A DNA stretch of 18,007 nucleotides from JAJZQH01 sp041658465. GTDB taxonomy: Bacteria; UBA10199; 2-02-FULL-44-16; JAAZCA01. The stretch covers positions 1-18,007 of the forward strand of contig JBBAAC010000024.1 of the NCBI GenBank assembly GCA_041658465.1, given 5' to 3'. Shown piece by piece: positions 6,636 to 14,685 of this stretch. The translations under genes were made by a program, and so were the position numbers. How positions within the stretch are numbered: the first letter of the stretch is position 1; each line of letters opens with the position of its first letter. Under the pieces are notes generated by a model. It saw only the letters and a program-made list of their open reading frames with translations. It had not been told where the DNA came from and did not search any database.

Positions 6636-9600
6636 GTGACGACGATCAGGCGATCAGATGGCGTTGTTGACGCGGCTGGCGGGGATACGCCTGGCCAATC
6701 GCCACCCGCCCATCCCACTATCAATCCTGCAATCGATGCTGCTGGAGTGCCGCCGCCGGATTCCTTTGTTGCCGAGGGCAAAGAGACAAGGAGTGGGATC
6801 GAACTCTTCGCAAGGCCTCGCATAGGGTTCATACGTCCGAAGGAGCCGCCTCTCTCTCTACCGCCCTGGCTCGAGCCTTACAGGCGTGTGCTTGTGGATG
6901 GAATTCGAACTGCTGATGATCTTACGCTGGCCGAAGGGCTGCTCAGGCTCATCGATCCTGAAGCCACGGCCAGGATCCTGGATGCGACGTCGAAGGTCCC
7001 TGTCAAGCTGGTCGAACATACTGAACAAGTGGAATACTTGGGCGTTGCCAAGTTCCCTGGCGATCTTGTCAACATGGATCGCTCCGCCCGCGGCGCCCCC
7101 TTTGAGATAGAGCTTTCCCTCCAGGCCGTTGCATCAAACCCTGAGGCAAAGGGCGCAAGTGTATTGACGCTTCTGCACGAGCTCACGCATGCCGCGCCGA
7201 TTTTCACCTTGCCGCAGGATGACCTCGTTGATTTTGAACGGCCTGCCAGGGGTGAAACATTCTACAGCACGTATCGCTATATCTCGGACAATCTTTACTG
7301 GGACGAGGCATTCTCCTTTGCGGCCATGGCACGCTTTGAGCAGCTGTTTTCGAAGCGTACTGGGGTCAAGCTCGTCTCACTCCCGGCGTTCAAGGCCAAT
7401 ACAGGCATGAGCCAGGAGTACACGCGGGTCTTTGCGATTTCCGGCGCGTCCGGTCTCTTCAGTTGGGTGAGCCTCGATGCGGCCTATTTGTCCTATCGAA
7501 TGACCGCCCTTTTTGCTGCCCTATGCATGAGGGGCGGCTCTCAAAAGATCCTCTCTCCCCACGAAATCATGCGCGAGATCGCCAAGGAGGATGGGGGTAA
7601 CATCACGCCAAAGGCGCTGGGCCGCTTCTATCAGAAACAGGTCCTGCCGAGGCTTGACGGGATGGGATTCAAGCTGGACGCCATCCTGGCGCTTCCGCGA
7701 CGAAATCAGCTGGCGTGCTTTAGATTCTTCATGGACTTCATGGAAATGATTCCCGAGCGCGACGTGGACTTTGACAGGAGGAATAAGAAGTTCATGAATG
7801 ACTTTGAGCTCTTTGTCGAAGGGATCGGCTTGATCCTCGGGGATCCCATGCCCGCGGCTGCAGAGGAGATGACCGGCGTATCGTCTGCCGGCCATATCCC
7901 GATCAAACTCCCTCTCGTGATCAGGGAGGACGGCGACCTCTCCGAATTGACTCAGAGGCCGGAGGTAGTGGCCGACAAAGTTGCGATAAGCGCGGCTTAC
8001 GAAGACTATGTTCGCCAGGTGCTCAGTCTGAACGATGATGACGTCATAAAGCAGTGGGACGAATTGCTTGCAGTGGCAGAGCACGCGGATCCCTCTCGAG
8101 GCACGCAGATTTTCGAGCGCCTCATGGAGCTCAGCCCTAAAATATGGGGTGACAGCGACTACTCGCTCGATCGGGGTAATCTCTGGAGGCTGGGATTGGC
8201 CCTTATCCGCGCAGGATTTATCGAACAGGGGCGCAGGGAGATCGCGACGATCCTGGAACACCCGCTCGGCTATTTCCATATAGACGCCTTCACTACCGAG
8301 CGGACTGACTTTGCCCGCCATGGGATCGCGGATCTGCTGGAGAAATTTATCAGCCAGAGGGCGGAGAAGAGCCGATCCCTGGAGCGAAGCGGCGCACCCA
8401 TACAGCAAATCATTTCACCGCTCATGGTAATCCTGGGTTTTGCTGTGGACGACCCCAATTTACCGGCCATCAGGGATATGCGACGAGAGGCGATCTCGCG
8501 GCTAAGGGATCTGTTCGATGAGCTAGCGGTCAAGAATAAGTTAAGTAGCGAGGTCAGGTATCTTTCTGCCATCATGGAGTCGATGAGCGATGAAGATGAA
8601 AGGGATACGTTTTTGTTACTGCTTGATCTCATGCAGGCTCACCCTGAGCTCAGGGGACTGAAATTCCTCAACAACTCCATCAAATCAAAAGTTAAGCTGG
8701 AACTCTTCGATCGAAGGCGCCTCTGGTCGATCTACGAAACCGCCGTCGATGAACAGTTCGACAAGGATCCTGATGCAGAGCCGCTCTGGGTGAACCACCT
8801 CCTGGCCATAGCGCGCGATCGATTGGCCCATGGGGAGGAGGCAGATGCGGTCGCAGGGTGGGACATGCTCCGCGACATTGAGACAGATCTCAAATGGCTG
8901 CCGCCTCATCTGCTCAAGATCGCCAGCGAATCGGTTTTCAGGGAGCGCGTCGATACCATGATCGCACGCTTGTGGTCTCTGCCCGGGGCTAAATGGGAAG
9001 CGGCATTTGATGAAACGCTTGAGGCCATAACGAAAATGGAGCCAGAGGCAGTGCGTGGGCGGGCGGCCATTGAACTCGCGGCCAAGGCCTGCGAGCACGG
9101 TCATTCCGAGTGGGCGGCAAGGGCACTGAAAGTAGCATCGAGCTCTTCATTTGAAGAGACGCCTGCGGCGGTGCCGGCTCCGGCTCCGGCGAAAGAAAAA
9201 GATGGTAATGAGAAGGCTGAGGGCGATGCAATCGGGCAAGATATGATCTCGGTCATCGAGGCGGTCATCGAGGGTGGCGAGAGGCTGGATCGTCTTGCAG
9301 CGGACGTGGAGCGCGACGTCGATTCCAATCGCGGATATTTCCGTCTGAGGTCTCTCATCCGTACTGTGCAGCTCCTTGCCAGCCCAACCGTTCGTCAGGG
9401 GCTGGGCAGCCGCGAAGGGATGTGGAGGCCAATTGCAGAGCGAGCAGTCGATCTGTTCGTGCGCGGCGGGGCTGGGCACGGAACTGTGCTGGTAATGGCC
9501 CTGGCCGGGCTCCCTGTGAGCGATCACGAGCGCGATGCCATCATCTCGGTCCTGATCGATCGCGCAACTCCCATGGCTGGCGTCATGGCGCACAGGGGTG

Positions 9601-12365
9601 AGATTCATGAGAGGCTCTATGACGTGTTCGGCGTCTGGAAGCTTGCCGATCTGGTTCTCGGAAACAAGGCCCTTCCCGAATCCGAGAGCATGTTGATAGG
9701 GCGGGTAGCTGCGCTCTCGCGCCTTGTTCATTTCAAGCGAGGGACTGCATCGAGCGGGGTGATGATTGCGGCAGCAAGATCCGTGTATGCGCGCACGGCA
9801 CGGGACAACCCGATACACCTCAGGTCCGCGCATCGCGATGCCCTGGCTCAACTCCGCGATACAGACGAACACCGGGCGGCGATAGAAAAACTCTTTGGAT
9901 CGTCTGGAGAGACCAAGCCTGCGAAAGCGCCTTCCGATACGGCGCTTGCGGATTACCGGCGCCTCCGGTCCAATGGGGACGCGAGGCAAGCCCAGGCGTT
10001 CCTGCCCGCGCTTCGCAATCCTTTGGAATCCCGGCTCTCCGCTCTGGCGTCCAGATATCATCAGGGCCGCATTCCGCTGAAGGAGCTCGAGAGACCGGAT
10101 TTTCTCTTTGGCGAACTCCTGCACGACTGGTCGCAGGCAGCGAAGGACGGGAAATCGGAGCTCGCAATGGGGCTGGCCGATCTGCTCTTCCATTCGGTGG
10201 ATAATCGAGGCGTCATGGCGCGATCGGCCTGGCTGTATGCCGCCCTCGCGGATTCATCTATACCGATAGAGTACAGGCGCATGATCTTTATCGATCTCAA
10301 GAGGGCATTTGATTATTCCACGTATGTCCTGAGGAGCCACAGTGAGATCCTGGATGCGCAGGATATGGCGCAGGAAGGTCGTTTCTATCGGCTTATTTCA
10401 ATCCATGCCACGCTGCGCGCGCAGAACGCCGAGGTGGATGGAAGGAGGGGATCGCTTGGCCTGCTCGTCGCTTTGATGACGACGAGCCTGAAGGGCGATG
10501 CCTTCCTGGATGTCTATTCTGAGTACGTGGGGCGACGGGTAGAGGATGAGCATACCTTGAGACGACCCCTGGATATACTCTTTGCGGCTGCCCTGAGCAG
10601 AGACCCTCAGCGGGCGTTGGATGAGTTATTTGCGGCCATGGTGTGGAGCAAGTCAAAAGGGATACTGAATTTCAAAGCGGCTGTACTGGGCCAGGCGAGC
10701 CGGCATTTCCCAGGCGCCTTGCCAAGGCTTAAGGCGATGCCTCCGCAAGCGCTCGCAGAGTTGAGGAAAGGCTGGCCTGCAAAGGAAATCACTCCGGAGC
10801 AGGCGGCCGCGATCCTGCCATATTTCGAGACCTTCTCTGCCGAGCTCGCGCGCCAGCAGAACCGCGTGCAGGCTGGGGGCCTGGACGCGCCCGAATTCCT
10901 CCACGGCCGCGACGAGCTGACGCGATTCCTGCTCACGAGTTTTTATCTGGAGCTCTCCTCGGGGGAGCAACAGGACCTGTTGCTTCGGATGAAAGGTGTC
11001 TCCGACGACCGCATGCTGCGCATCTTTTTCGAGGCCACAGGGCTTGAGAAGGTGGGGCAGTTCTTAAGCTTCTGGCCAGAGGTTCCGGAATCGTTGCGCG
11101 CGGAGCTCTCGCATCTGCAGGATCAGATTCCTGCCGGACAGATAGATGAGGTGCGCGAGACCGTGCGGCGGGAGTTAAAGGATCTGAATCCAGCTGTCGT
11201 TGAGGAGCTCGTCTCGAATCTCGATCCGACACCGCTGGGCTCCGGCAGCATTGGGGAGTGCTACCGATCGTGGATCTCGACGAGGCAGGGGAGGCAGGAC
11301 GTGGTCGTGAAGGTTGTACCGCCCACCAAGGAAGCGAAGTTCCGCAGGGCAATGAAAAAACTGCAGTGCGTCAGGGAGAGGATCATGCGCTCTGCCGATG
11401 ATGTCCCTCATGCGCGCGAGACGGGAAGGGTCCTGGATCTGTTCTTGAATATGGTGGAGAGAGAGTTCGATTTGATCCACGAGCGGCGTCAGATGGAGTC
11501 GGCGCGAGCGACAGCGCCAAAGATCTCTGCCCCGCAGGTGATCTGGCTCAAACAGACGAATCGCGCGGATCATAAGGGAGAGGCGCAGCGCCTGGCTTCA
11601 AAGAAGGTGCTCGTGATGAGCCTTGCTAATGGAGAGAAGGCGACACAGATAGCGGACCCGATGCTCCGCGCCGATATTGCAGACAGGCTCAAGGAGGTTT
11701 TTCTCGGCTGGATCATGCAGCGGCGCGTCTATCACTCAGACCTCCAGCCTGGAAACATCCTCGCAGATGGCAGCGGCAACATAACGCTTTTGGACTGGGG
11801 CCAGGTCGGTGAGCTGCGGCCGCAGGAGCAGCAGAATGTGGTTGCGCTCGTGGCTGCACTAGCGATGAAGGAGGCAGACTCGGTTACAGACACACTGCTT
11901 GCGATGCATGATAGCGGTCAGGCGCGAGGGTTGCCTGACGAGAAGGGACTTCGCCTGGCAGTCGCCCGCATCGTGGGATCCGCGCCCGCCATCGAGGAGC
12001 ATCTCTCGGAGACGGTATCCCAGCTCTTCCGCGCGGCTAACGATCATGGACTCACGATTGCGCTGCCATATGTGCACCTGCTCAAGGGAATCGCGACCCT
12101 GGAGGCCACTGTCTCGCAGCTGCGAAACCCGGTGGTTCACCCGGCGCCCGCCCTCCCGGCAGCGCCGCTGATCAGTGCGAGGCTGATGTCGCCTCCTGGT
12201 GGCGATGTATCGCCCCTGGGGTCAGCAGGCGCGGAAGGGGAGCCGGGTGTAGAGGAGCTGTCTCTGTCTGTTGAAGACGGACTTGTTGACGGCGCTTTCC
12301 AGATGATATCCTCAACGCCTCAACCCGTGGATCTTGTCCCGATCATTCCTGTAGGACTGCTCTAA
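6636..12365 (+). CDS. Giant protein: HExxH metallopeptidase-like segment, long helical middle, C-terminal UbiB/ABC1-type kinase
   Basis: The 1909-residue chain has no obvious signal peptide or membrane segment. Residues 1-60 are Pro-rich and disordered-looking. A zincin-like motif HELTH lies at 181-185 with a possible third ligand E224 (YWDEAFSF). Residues about 440-1440 appear almost entirely helical (TPR/HEAT-like), with a Pro-Ala linker near 845-870. From about 1465 to 1780 is a UbiB-family kinase: KVGQ at 1472-1475, LSHLQDQIP, a GSGS loop at 1535-1538 in place of the usual Ala-rich loop, K1559, the E1610-F-D1612 motif, catalytic HSDLQPGN from H1700, and the DWGQ metal site at D1720. The tail is Pro-rich. 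GTG 6636 is the first possible start after the in-frame stop at 6591; its ribosome site is weak. UbiB proteins normally act in quinone or lipid metabolism. The role here is unknown. Confidence 0.85.
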   Translation: MTTIRRSDGVVDAAGGDTPGQSPPAHPTINPAIDAAGVPPPDSFVAEGKETRSGIELFARPRIGFIRPKEPPLSLPPWLEPYRRVLVDGIRTADDLTLAEGLLRLIDPEATARILDATSKVPVKLVEHTEQVEYLGVAKFPGDLVNMDRSARGAPFEIELSLQAVASNPEAKGASVLTLLHELTHAAPIFTLPQDDLVDFERPARGETFYSTYRYISDNLYWDEAFSFAAMARFEQLFSKRTGVKLVSLPAFKANTGMSQEYTRVFAISGASGLFSWVSLDAAYLSYRMTALFAALCMRGGSQKILSPHEIMREIAKEDGGNITPKALGRFYQKQVLPRLDGMGFKLDAILALPRRNQLACFRFFMDFMEMIPERDVDFDRRNKKFMNDFELFVEGIGLILGDPMPAAAEEMTGVSSAGHIPIKLPLVIREDGDLSELTQRPEVVADKVAISAAYEDYVRQVLSLNDDDVIKQWDELLAVAEHADPSRGTQIFERLMELSPKIWGDSDYSLDRGNLWRLGLALIRAGFIEQGRREIATILEHPLGYFHIDAFTTERTDFARHGIADLLEKFISQRAEKSRSLERSGAPIQQIISPLMVILGFAVDDPNLPAIRDMRREAISRLRDLFDELAVKNKLSSEVRYLSAIMESMSDEDERDTFLLLLDLMQAHPELRGLKFLNNSIKSKVKLELFDRRRLWSIYETAVDEQFDKDPDAEPLWVNHLLAIARDRLAHGEEADAVAGWDMLRDIETDLKWLPPHLLKIASESVFRERVDTMIARLWSLPGAKWEAAFDETLEAITKMEPEAVRGRAAIELAAKACEHGHSEWAARALKVASSSSFEETPAAVPAPAPAKEKDGNEKAEGDAIGQDMISVIEAVIEGGERLDRLAADVERDVDSNRGYFRLRSLIRTVQLLASPTVRQGLGSREGMWRPIAERAVDLFVRGGAGHGTVLVMALAGLPVSDHERDAIISVLIDRATPMAGVMAHRGEIHERLYDVFGVWKLADLVLGNKALPESESMLIGRVAALSRLVHFKRGTASSGVMIAAARSVYARTARDNPIHLRSAHRDALAQLRDTDEHRAAIEKLFGSSGETKPAKAPSDTALADYRRLRSNGDARQAQAFLPALRNPLESRLSALASRYHQGRIPLKELERPDFLFGELLHDWSQAAKDGKSELAMGLADLLFHSVDNRGVMARSAWLYAALADSSIPIEYRRMIFIDLKRAFDYSTYVLRSHSEILDAQDMAQEGRFYRLISIHATLRAQNAEVDGRRGSLGLLVALMTTSLKGDAFLDVYSEYVGRRVEDEHTLRRPLDILFAAALSRDPQRALDELFAAMVWSKSKGILNFKAAVLGQASRHFPGALPRLKAMPPQALAELRKGWPAKEITPEQAAAILPYFETFSAELARQQNRVQAGGLDAPEFLHGRDELTRFLLTSFYLELSSGEQQDLLLRMKGVSDDRMLRIFFEATGLEKVGQFLSFWPEVPESLRAELSHLQDQIPAGQIDEVRETVRRELKDLNPAVVEELVSNLDPTPLGSGSIGECYRSWISTRQGRQDVVVKVVPPTKEAKFRRAMKKLQCVRERIMRSADDVPHARETGRVLDLFLNMVEREFDLIHERRQMESARATAPKISAPQVIWLKQTNRADHKGEAQRLASKKVLVMSLANGEKATQIADPMLRADIADRLKEVFLGWIMQRRVYHSDLQPGNILADGSGNITLLDWGQVGELRPQEQQNVVALVAALAMKEADSVTDTLLAMHDSGQARGLPDEKGLRLAVARIVGSAPAIEEHLSETVSQLFRAANDHGLTIALPYVHLLKGIATLEATVSQLRNPVVHPAPALPAAPLISARLMSPPGGDVSPLGSAGAEGEPGVEELSLSVEDGLVDGAFQMISSTPQPVDLVPIIPVGLL

Positions 12366-12736
12366 GCCTCTCTGCTTGCCACCTCGTTTCAGAGGATCTG
12401 GCGCCATCTGACCGAACAACAGGCGGATGCAGTGATAGCTTCTCTGAAATCCTGACTCAGTGTCGTGCTCCATGTATAACTTGAATACGGGAGGGAGGAG
12501 ATCTTCCTGTTCGACAATCAGGCGCGGCTTCGAGCGGAGTGTATGAGGAAGTGAAATCTTTTGTTGTTTTCATCCACTACTGTCCGGTTTAATCATGCGT
12601 TTTAACATCCCCCTCCTTTGTAAGGAGGGGCTTGGGGAGGTAGATCAAGGGTTTTCCAGGGTCTACCCCACCTATCCTCCCCTTACAAAGGGGAGGAATT
12701 AACTTGCCGCAGTACTAGCTGTCATGGTGAACTGAT
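12366..12736. other. Convergent non-coding gap of 371 bases
   Basis: The gap lies between the stop codons of the giant gene (plus) and pntB (minus). It contains repeat copy 2 (12610-12697). In the remaining roughly 280 bases I see no convincing gene, RNA, or stem followed by a T-run. The stretch CTACTGTCCGGTTTAA near 12576-12592 partly resembles the reverse complement of the other flank of the repeat (near 12698-12716), hinting that the inserted unit may be larger than the core palindrome. Long hairpins from copy 2 could act as a bidirectional end of transcription, but this is inference. Confidence 0.6.
12610..12697. repeat. Palindromic dispersed repeat, copy 2
   Basis: It has the same orientation and structure as copy 1: CCCCTCCTTTGTAAGGAGG at the left, GGGGAGGTAGATC, a short loop, then GTCTACCCCACCTATCC and CTTACAAAGGGGAGG. 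It starts about 40 bases beyond the pntB stop. It could form a long stem in either transcript, but no T-run follows. Confidence 0.9.
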
Positions 12737-14125
12737 TTATAGCGCGTTGATGATCTGCTCGACCACCTTCTTTGCGTCGCCGAAGACCATCATCGTTTGA
12801 TCCATGTAGAAGAGGTCGTTGTCCACGCCTGCGTAGCCCGTGGCCATGGAGCGCTTGTTGACGAGAACTGTGCGGGCCCTGGTGACCTCCAGGATCGGCA
12901 TGCCGTAGATCGGGCTCGTCTTGTCGGTCTTTGCCGCAGGGTTCACGATGTCATTTGCGCCGATGACAAGCGCGACATCGGTCTCCGCGAAGTCGCTGTT
13001 GATCTCATCCATCTCAAAGACCTGATCGTACGGCACCTCTGCCTCTGCGAGGAGCACGTTCATGTGCCCGGGCATGCGGCCGGCGACCGGGTGGATCGCG
13101 TAGCGGACCTTCACGCCTTTCTGGTGCAAAAGTTCCGCCATCTCCTGGAGCGCGTGCTGCGCGCGCGCGACTGCAAGCCCGTAGCCCGGCACTATTATCA
13201 CGCTGCTGGAATTCGAGAGCAGGAATGCCGCGTCCTCTGCGCCGCAGCTCTTGTACGTCTTCTGGACACCGTCCGCTCCAGCGGCGACTGTCCCCCCGGC
13301 CGTGCCGAACCCGCCGAGCATCACGTTGATGATCGAGCGGTTCATGGCCGTGCACATGATGTAGGAGAGGATGGCGCCCGAACTGCCTACGAGCGAGCCT
13401 GCGATGATGAGCATGTTGTTGCCGAGCGTGAATCCGATGCCGACTGCCGCCCACCCTGAATAGGAGTTGAGCATGGAGACCACCACCGGCATGTCTGCCC
13501 CGCCGATGGGGATGATGAGGAGCACGCCGAGGAGCAGGGCGATCGAGGTCATGATCAGAAACGCCACCCAGTGCTGTGCGCCGGCAAACCATATGCCGCA
13601 TCCGATCATCACTATCGCAAGGGTGAGGTTGAGATAGTGCTGGCCCTTGAAGGCGACAGGCGCGCCGGATATCCTGCCTGAGAGCTTTCCGAATGCGATC
13701 ACGGATCCTGTGAAGGTGATGGCGCCGACGATCACGCCGATGAACATCTCGATGCGGTTCGCGACCGGCAGGATGTTGGTCTCGGAGATGCCGTATGCCT
13801 GCGGATTATACAGCGCCGAGAAGCCGATCATCACCGCCGCGATACCGACCAGCGAGTGGATCGCGGCTACAAGCTCGGGCATCTGCGTCATCTTGATCTT
13901 CTTGGCGATGATTGCGCCGATCGTGCCGCCTGCAGCGATGCCGATGATGATCATGCCGTAGCTCTGGACCATGAGGGCGGTCGTCACCACGGCGATGAGC
14001 ATGCCGATGATCCCGAAGACATTGCCCCTGCGCGCAGAGGTGGGCGAGCTTAAACCCTTTAGCGCAAGGATGAAGAGCACAGACGCAACAAGATACGCTA
14101 GAGCTACCTGGTTTGCAGTCATCAT
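12737..14125 (-). CDS. pntB: NAD(P) transhydrogenase subunit beta
   Basis: This is an inner-membrane subunit of 462 residues, the usual PntB length. It pairs with PntA1 and PntA2 to move hydride from NADH to NADP+, driven by proton entry. The N-terminal two thirds is a run of hydrophobic helices (domain II). The C-terminal part is the NADP-binding domain III, with GYGLAVARAQHALQE, HPVAGRMPGHMNVLLAEA, VIGANDIVNPAA and KRSMATGYAGVDN. The frame is open upstream to 14230, but that extension is a translation of repeat copy 3. ATG 14125, seven bases after AGGAG and giving the N-terminus MMTANQVALAYLV, is the start. It is the last gene of the pnt operon. Confidence 0.97.
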   Translation of the reverse strand: MMTANQVALAYLVASVLFILALKGLSSPTSARRGNVFGIIGMLIAVVTTALMVQSYGMIIIGIAAGGTIGAIIAKKIKMTQMPELVAAIHSLVGIAAVMIGFSALYNPQAYGISETNILPVANRIEMFIGVIVGAITFTGSVIAFGKLSGRISGAPVAFKGQHYLNLTLAIVMIGCGIWFAGAQHWVAFLIMTSIALLLGVLLIIPIGGADMPVVVSMLNSYSGWAAVGIGFTLGNNMLIIAGSLVGSSGAILSYIMCTAMNRSIINVMLGGFGTAGGTVAAGADGVQKTYKSCGAEDAAFLLSNSSSVIIVPGYGLAVARAQHALQEMAELLHQKGVKVRYAIHPVAGRMPGHMNVLLAEAEVPYDQVFEMDEINSDFAETDVALVIGANDIVNPAAKTDKTSPIYGMPILEVTRARTVLVNKRSMATGYAGVDNDLFYMDQTMMVFGDAKKVVEQIINAL

Positions 14126-14142
14126 GCGGGATCTCCTGTTTT

Positions 14143-14220
14143 CCCCTCCTTTGTAAGGAGGGGGTAGGGGAGGTAGACCGAGTTCTACCCCTCCCATCCT
14201 CCCCTTACAAAGGGGAGGGG
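14143..14220. repeat. Palindromic dispersed repeat, copy 3 (between pntA2 and pntB)
   Basis: This is the shortest copy (78 bases), in the same orientation as copies 1 and 2, with the central loop reduced to a few bases between GGTAGACC and TTCTACCCC. It begins about 11 bases after the pntA2 stop in transcript order and ends about 5 bases before the pntB AGGAG, so it fills the intercistronic space. It is transcribed as part of the pnt mRNA if the genes form an operon. Confidence 0.92.
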
Positions 14221-14231
14221 TTGTGTTCACA

Positions 14232-14558
14232 TTATTTCTTTTTAAACATCGCCAGCATCCGCTGCGTCACAAAGAATCCGCCGAACACGCAGATGCTCAC
14301 GAGGAACACTGCTATAAAGCCCACCGTTGTGCCGAAGTTTATAAGTTTTGGCCCAGCCGCCAGCATGGCACCTACTATAATGATGCCGGATATGGCGTTG
14401 GTGACCGACATGAGCGGCGTGTGAAGCGCCGGTGTCACGTTCCACACAACGTGGTAGCCGATGAATACCGCCAGCACAAAGACCGTGAAGCTGAAGAGAA
14501 ATGGGTCAACCGCGCCGTGGTGTGCGGTCGTCATTACAGCGGCTTCAACTGGGTTCAT
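14232..14558 (-). CDS. pntA2: NAD(P) transhydrogenase subunit alpha, part 2 (membrane)
   Basis: This small membrane protein of 108 residues is the domain II portion of the alpha subunit in bacteria that split PntA into two chains. It has three to four hydrophobic helices (FLFSFTVFVLAVFIGYHVVW; NAISGIIIVGAML; VGFIAVFLVSICVFGGFFV), with the characteristic TPALHTPLMSVTNAISG stretch and an MLAMFKKK end. The start at 14558 has GGAGG five bases upstream. A longer reading to 14615 merely translates repeat copy 4. It lies between pntA1 and pntB in the same direction, separated from each by a repeat copy. Confidence 0.95.
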   Translation of the reverse strand: MNPVEAAVMTTAHHGAVDPFLFSFTVFVLAVFIGYHVVWNVTPALHTPLMSVTNAISGIIIVGAMLAAGPKLINFGTTVGFIAVFLVSICVFGGFFVTQRMLAMFKKK

Positions 14559-14574
14559 TATATCCTCCGTAATT

Positions 14575-14677
14575 CCCTCCCCTTTGTAAGGGGAGGGTGG
14601 GGAGGGGTAGATCAAGATCTACCTCCCCTTGCCCCTCCCCGCCTGCCGGCCGGCGGGCAGGCTTACAAAGGAGGGGG
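14575..14677. repeat. Palindromic dispersed repeat, copy 4 (inverted, with nested insertion)
   Basis: This copy is in the opposite orientation to copies 1-3: the CTCCCCTTTGTAAGGGGAG arm comes first on the plus strand and the TTACAAAGGAGGGGG arm last. The second arm is interrupted at 14641-14662 by a 22-base GC-only-type palindrome. It occupies the gap between pntA1 and pntA2, from about 8 bases after the pntA1 stop to about 6 bases before the pntA2 GGAGG. Confidence 0.9.
14641..14662. repeat. 22-base palindrome nested in repeat copy 4
   Basis: GCCTGCC and GGCAGGC form a 7-base stem around GGCCGGCG. The sequence sits exactly between the CCCC and TTACAAAGG parts of the repeat arm. Copies 1-3 have no such insertion there. 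Similar CCTGCC/GGCAGG palindromes are common repeats in some environmental genomes, as far as I can recall. Confidence 0.75.
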
Positions 14678-14685
14678 AATGTGAA

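Noticed and set aside
7521..8408. Reverse frame of 295 codons inside the giant gene
   Set aside because: It is antisense to a continuous 1909-codon frame with recognisable motifs at both ends; no start signal or protein motif.
9147..10193. Reverse frame of 348 codons inside the giant gene
   Set aside because: Same reasoning: a shadow frame in GC-rich coding DNA, without motifs or a ribosome site.
12610..14677. Possible CRISPR or tandem array from the clustered repeats
   Set aside because: The copies are far apart, separated by full genes, differ in orientation, and have no regular spacers.
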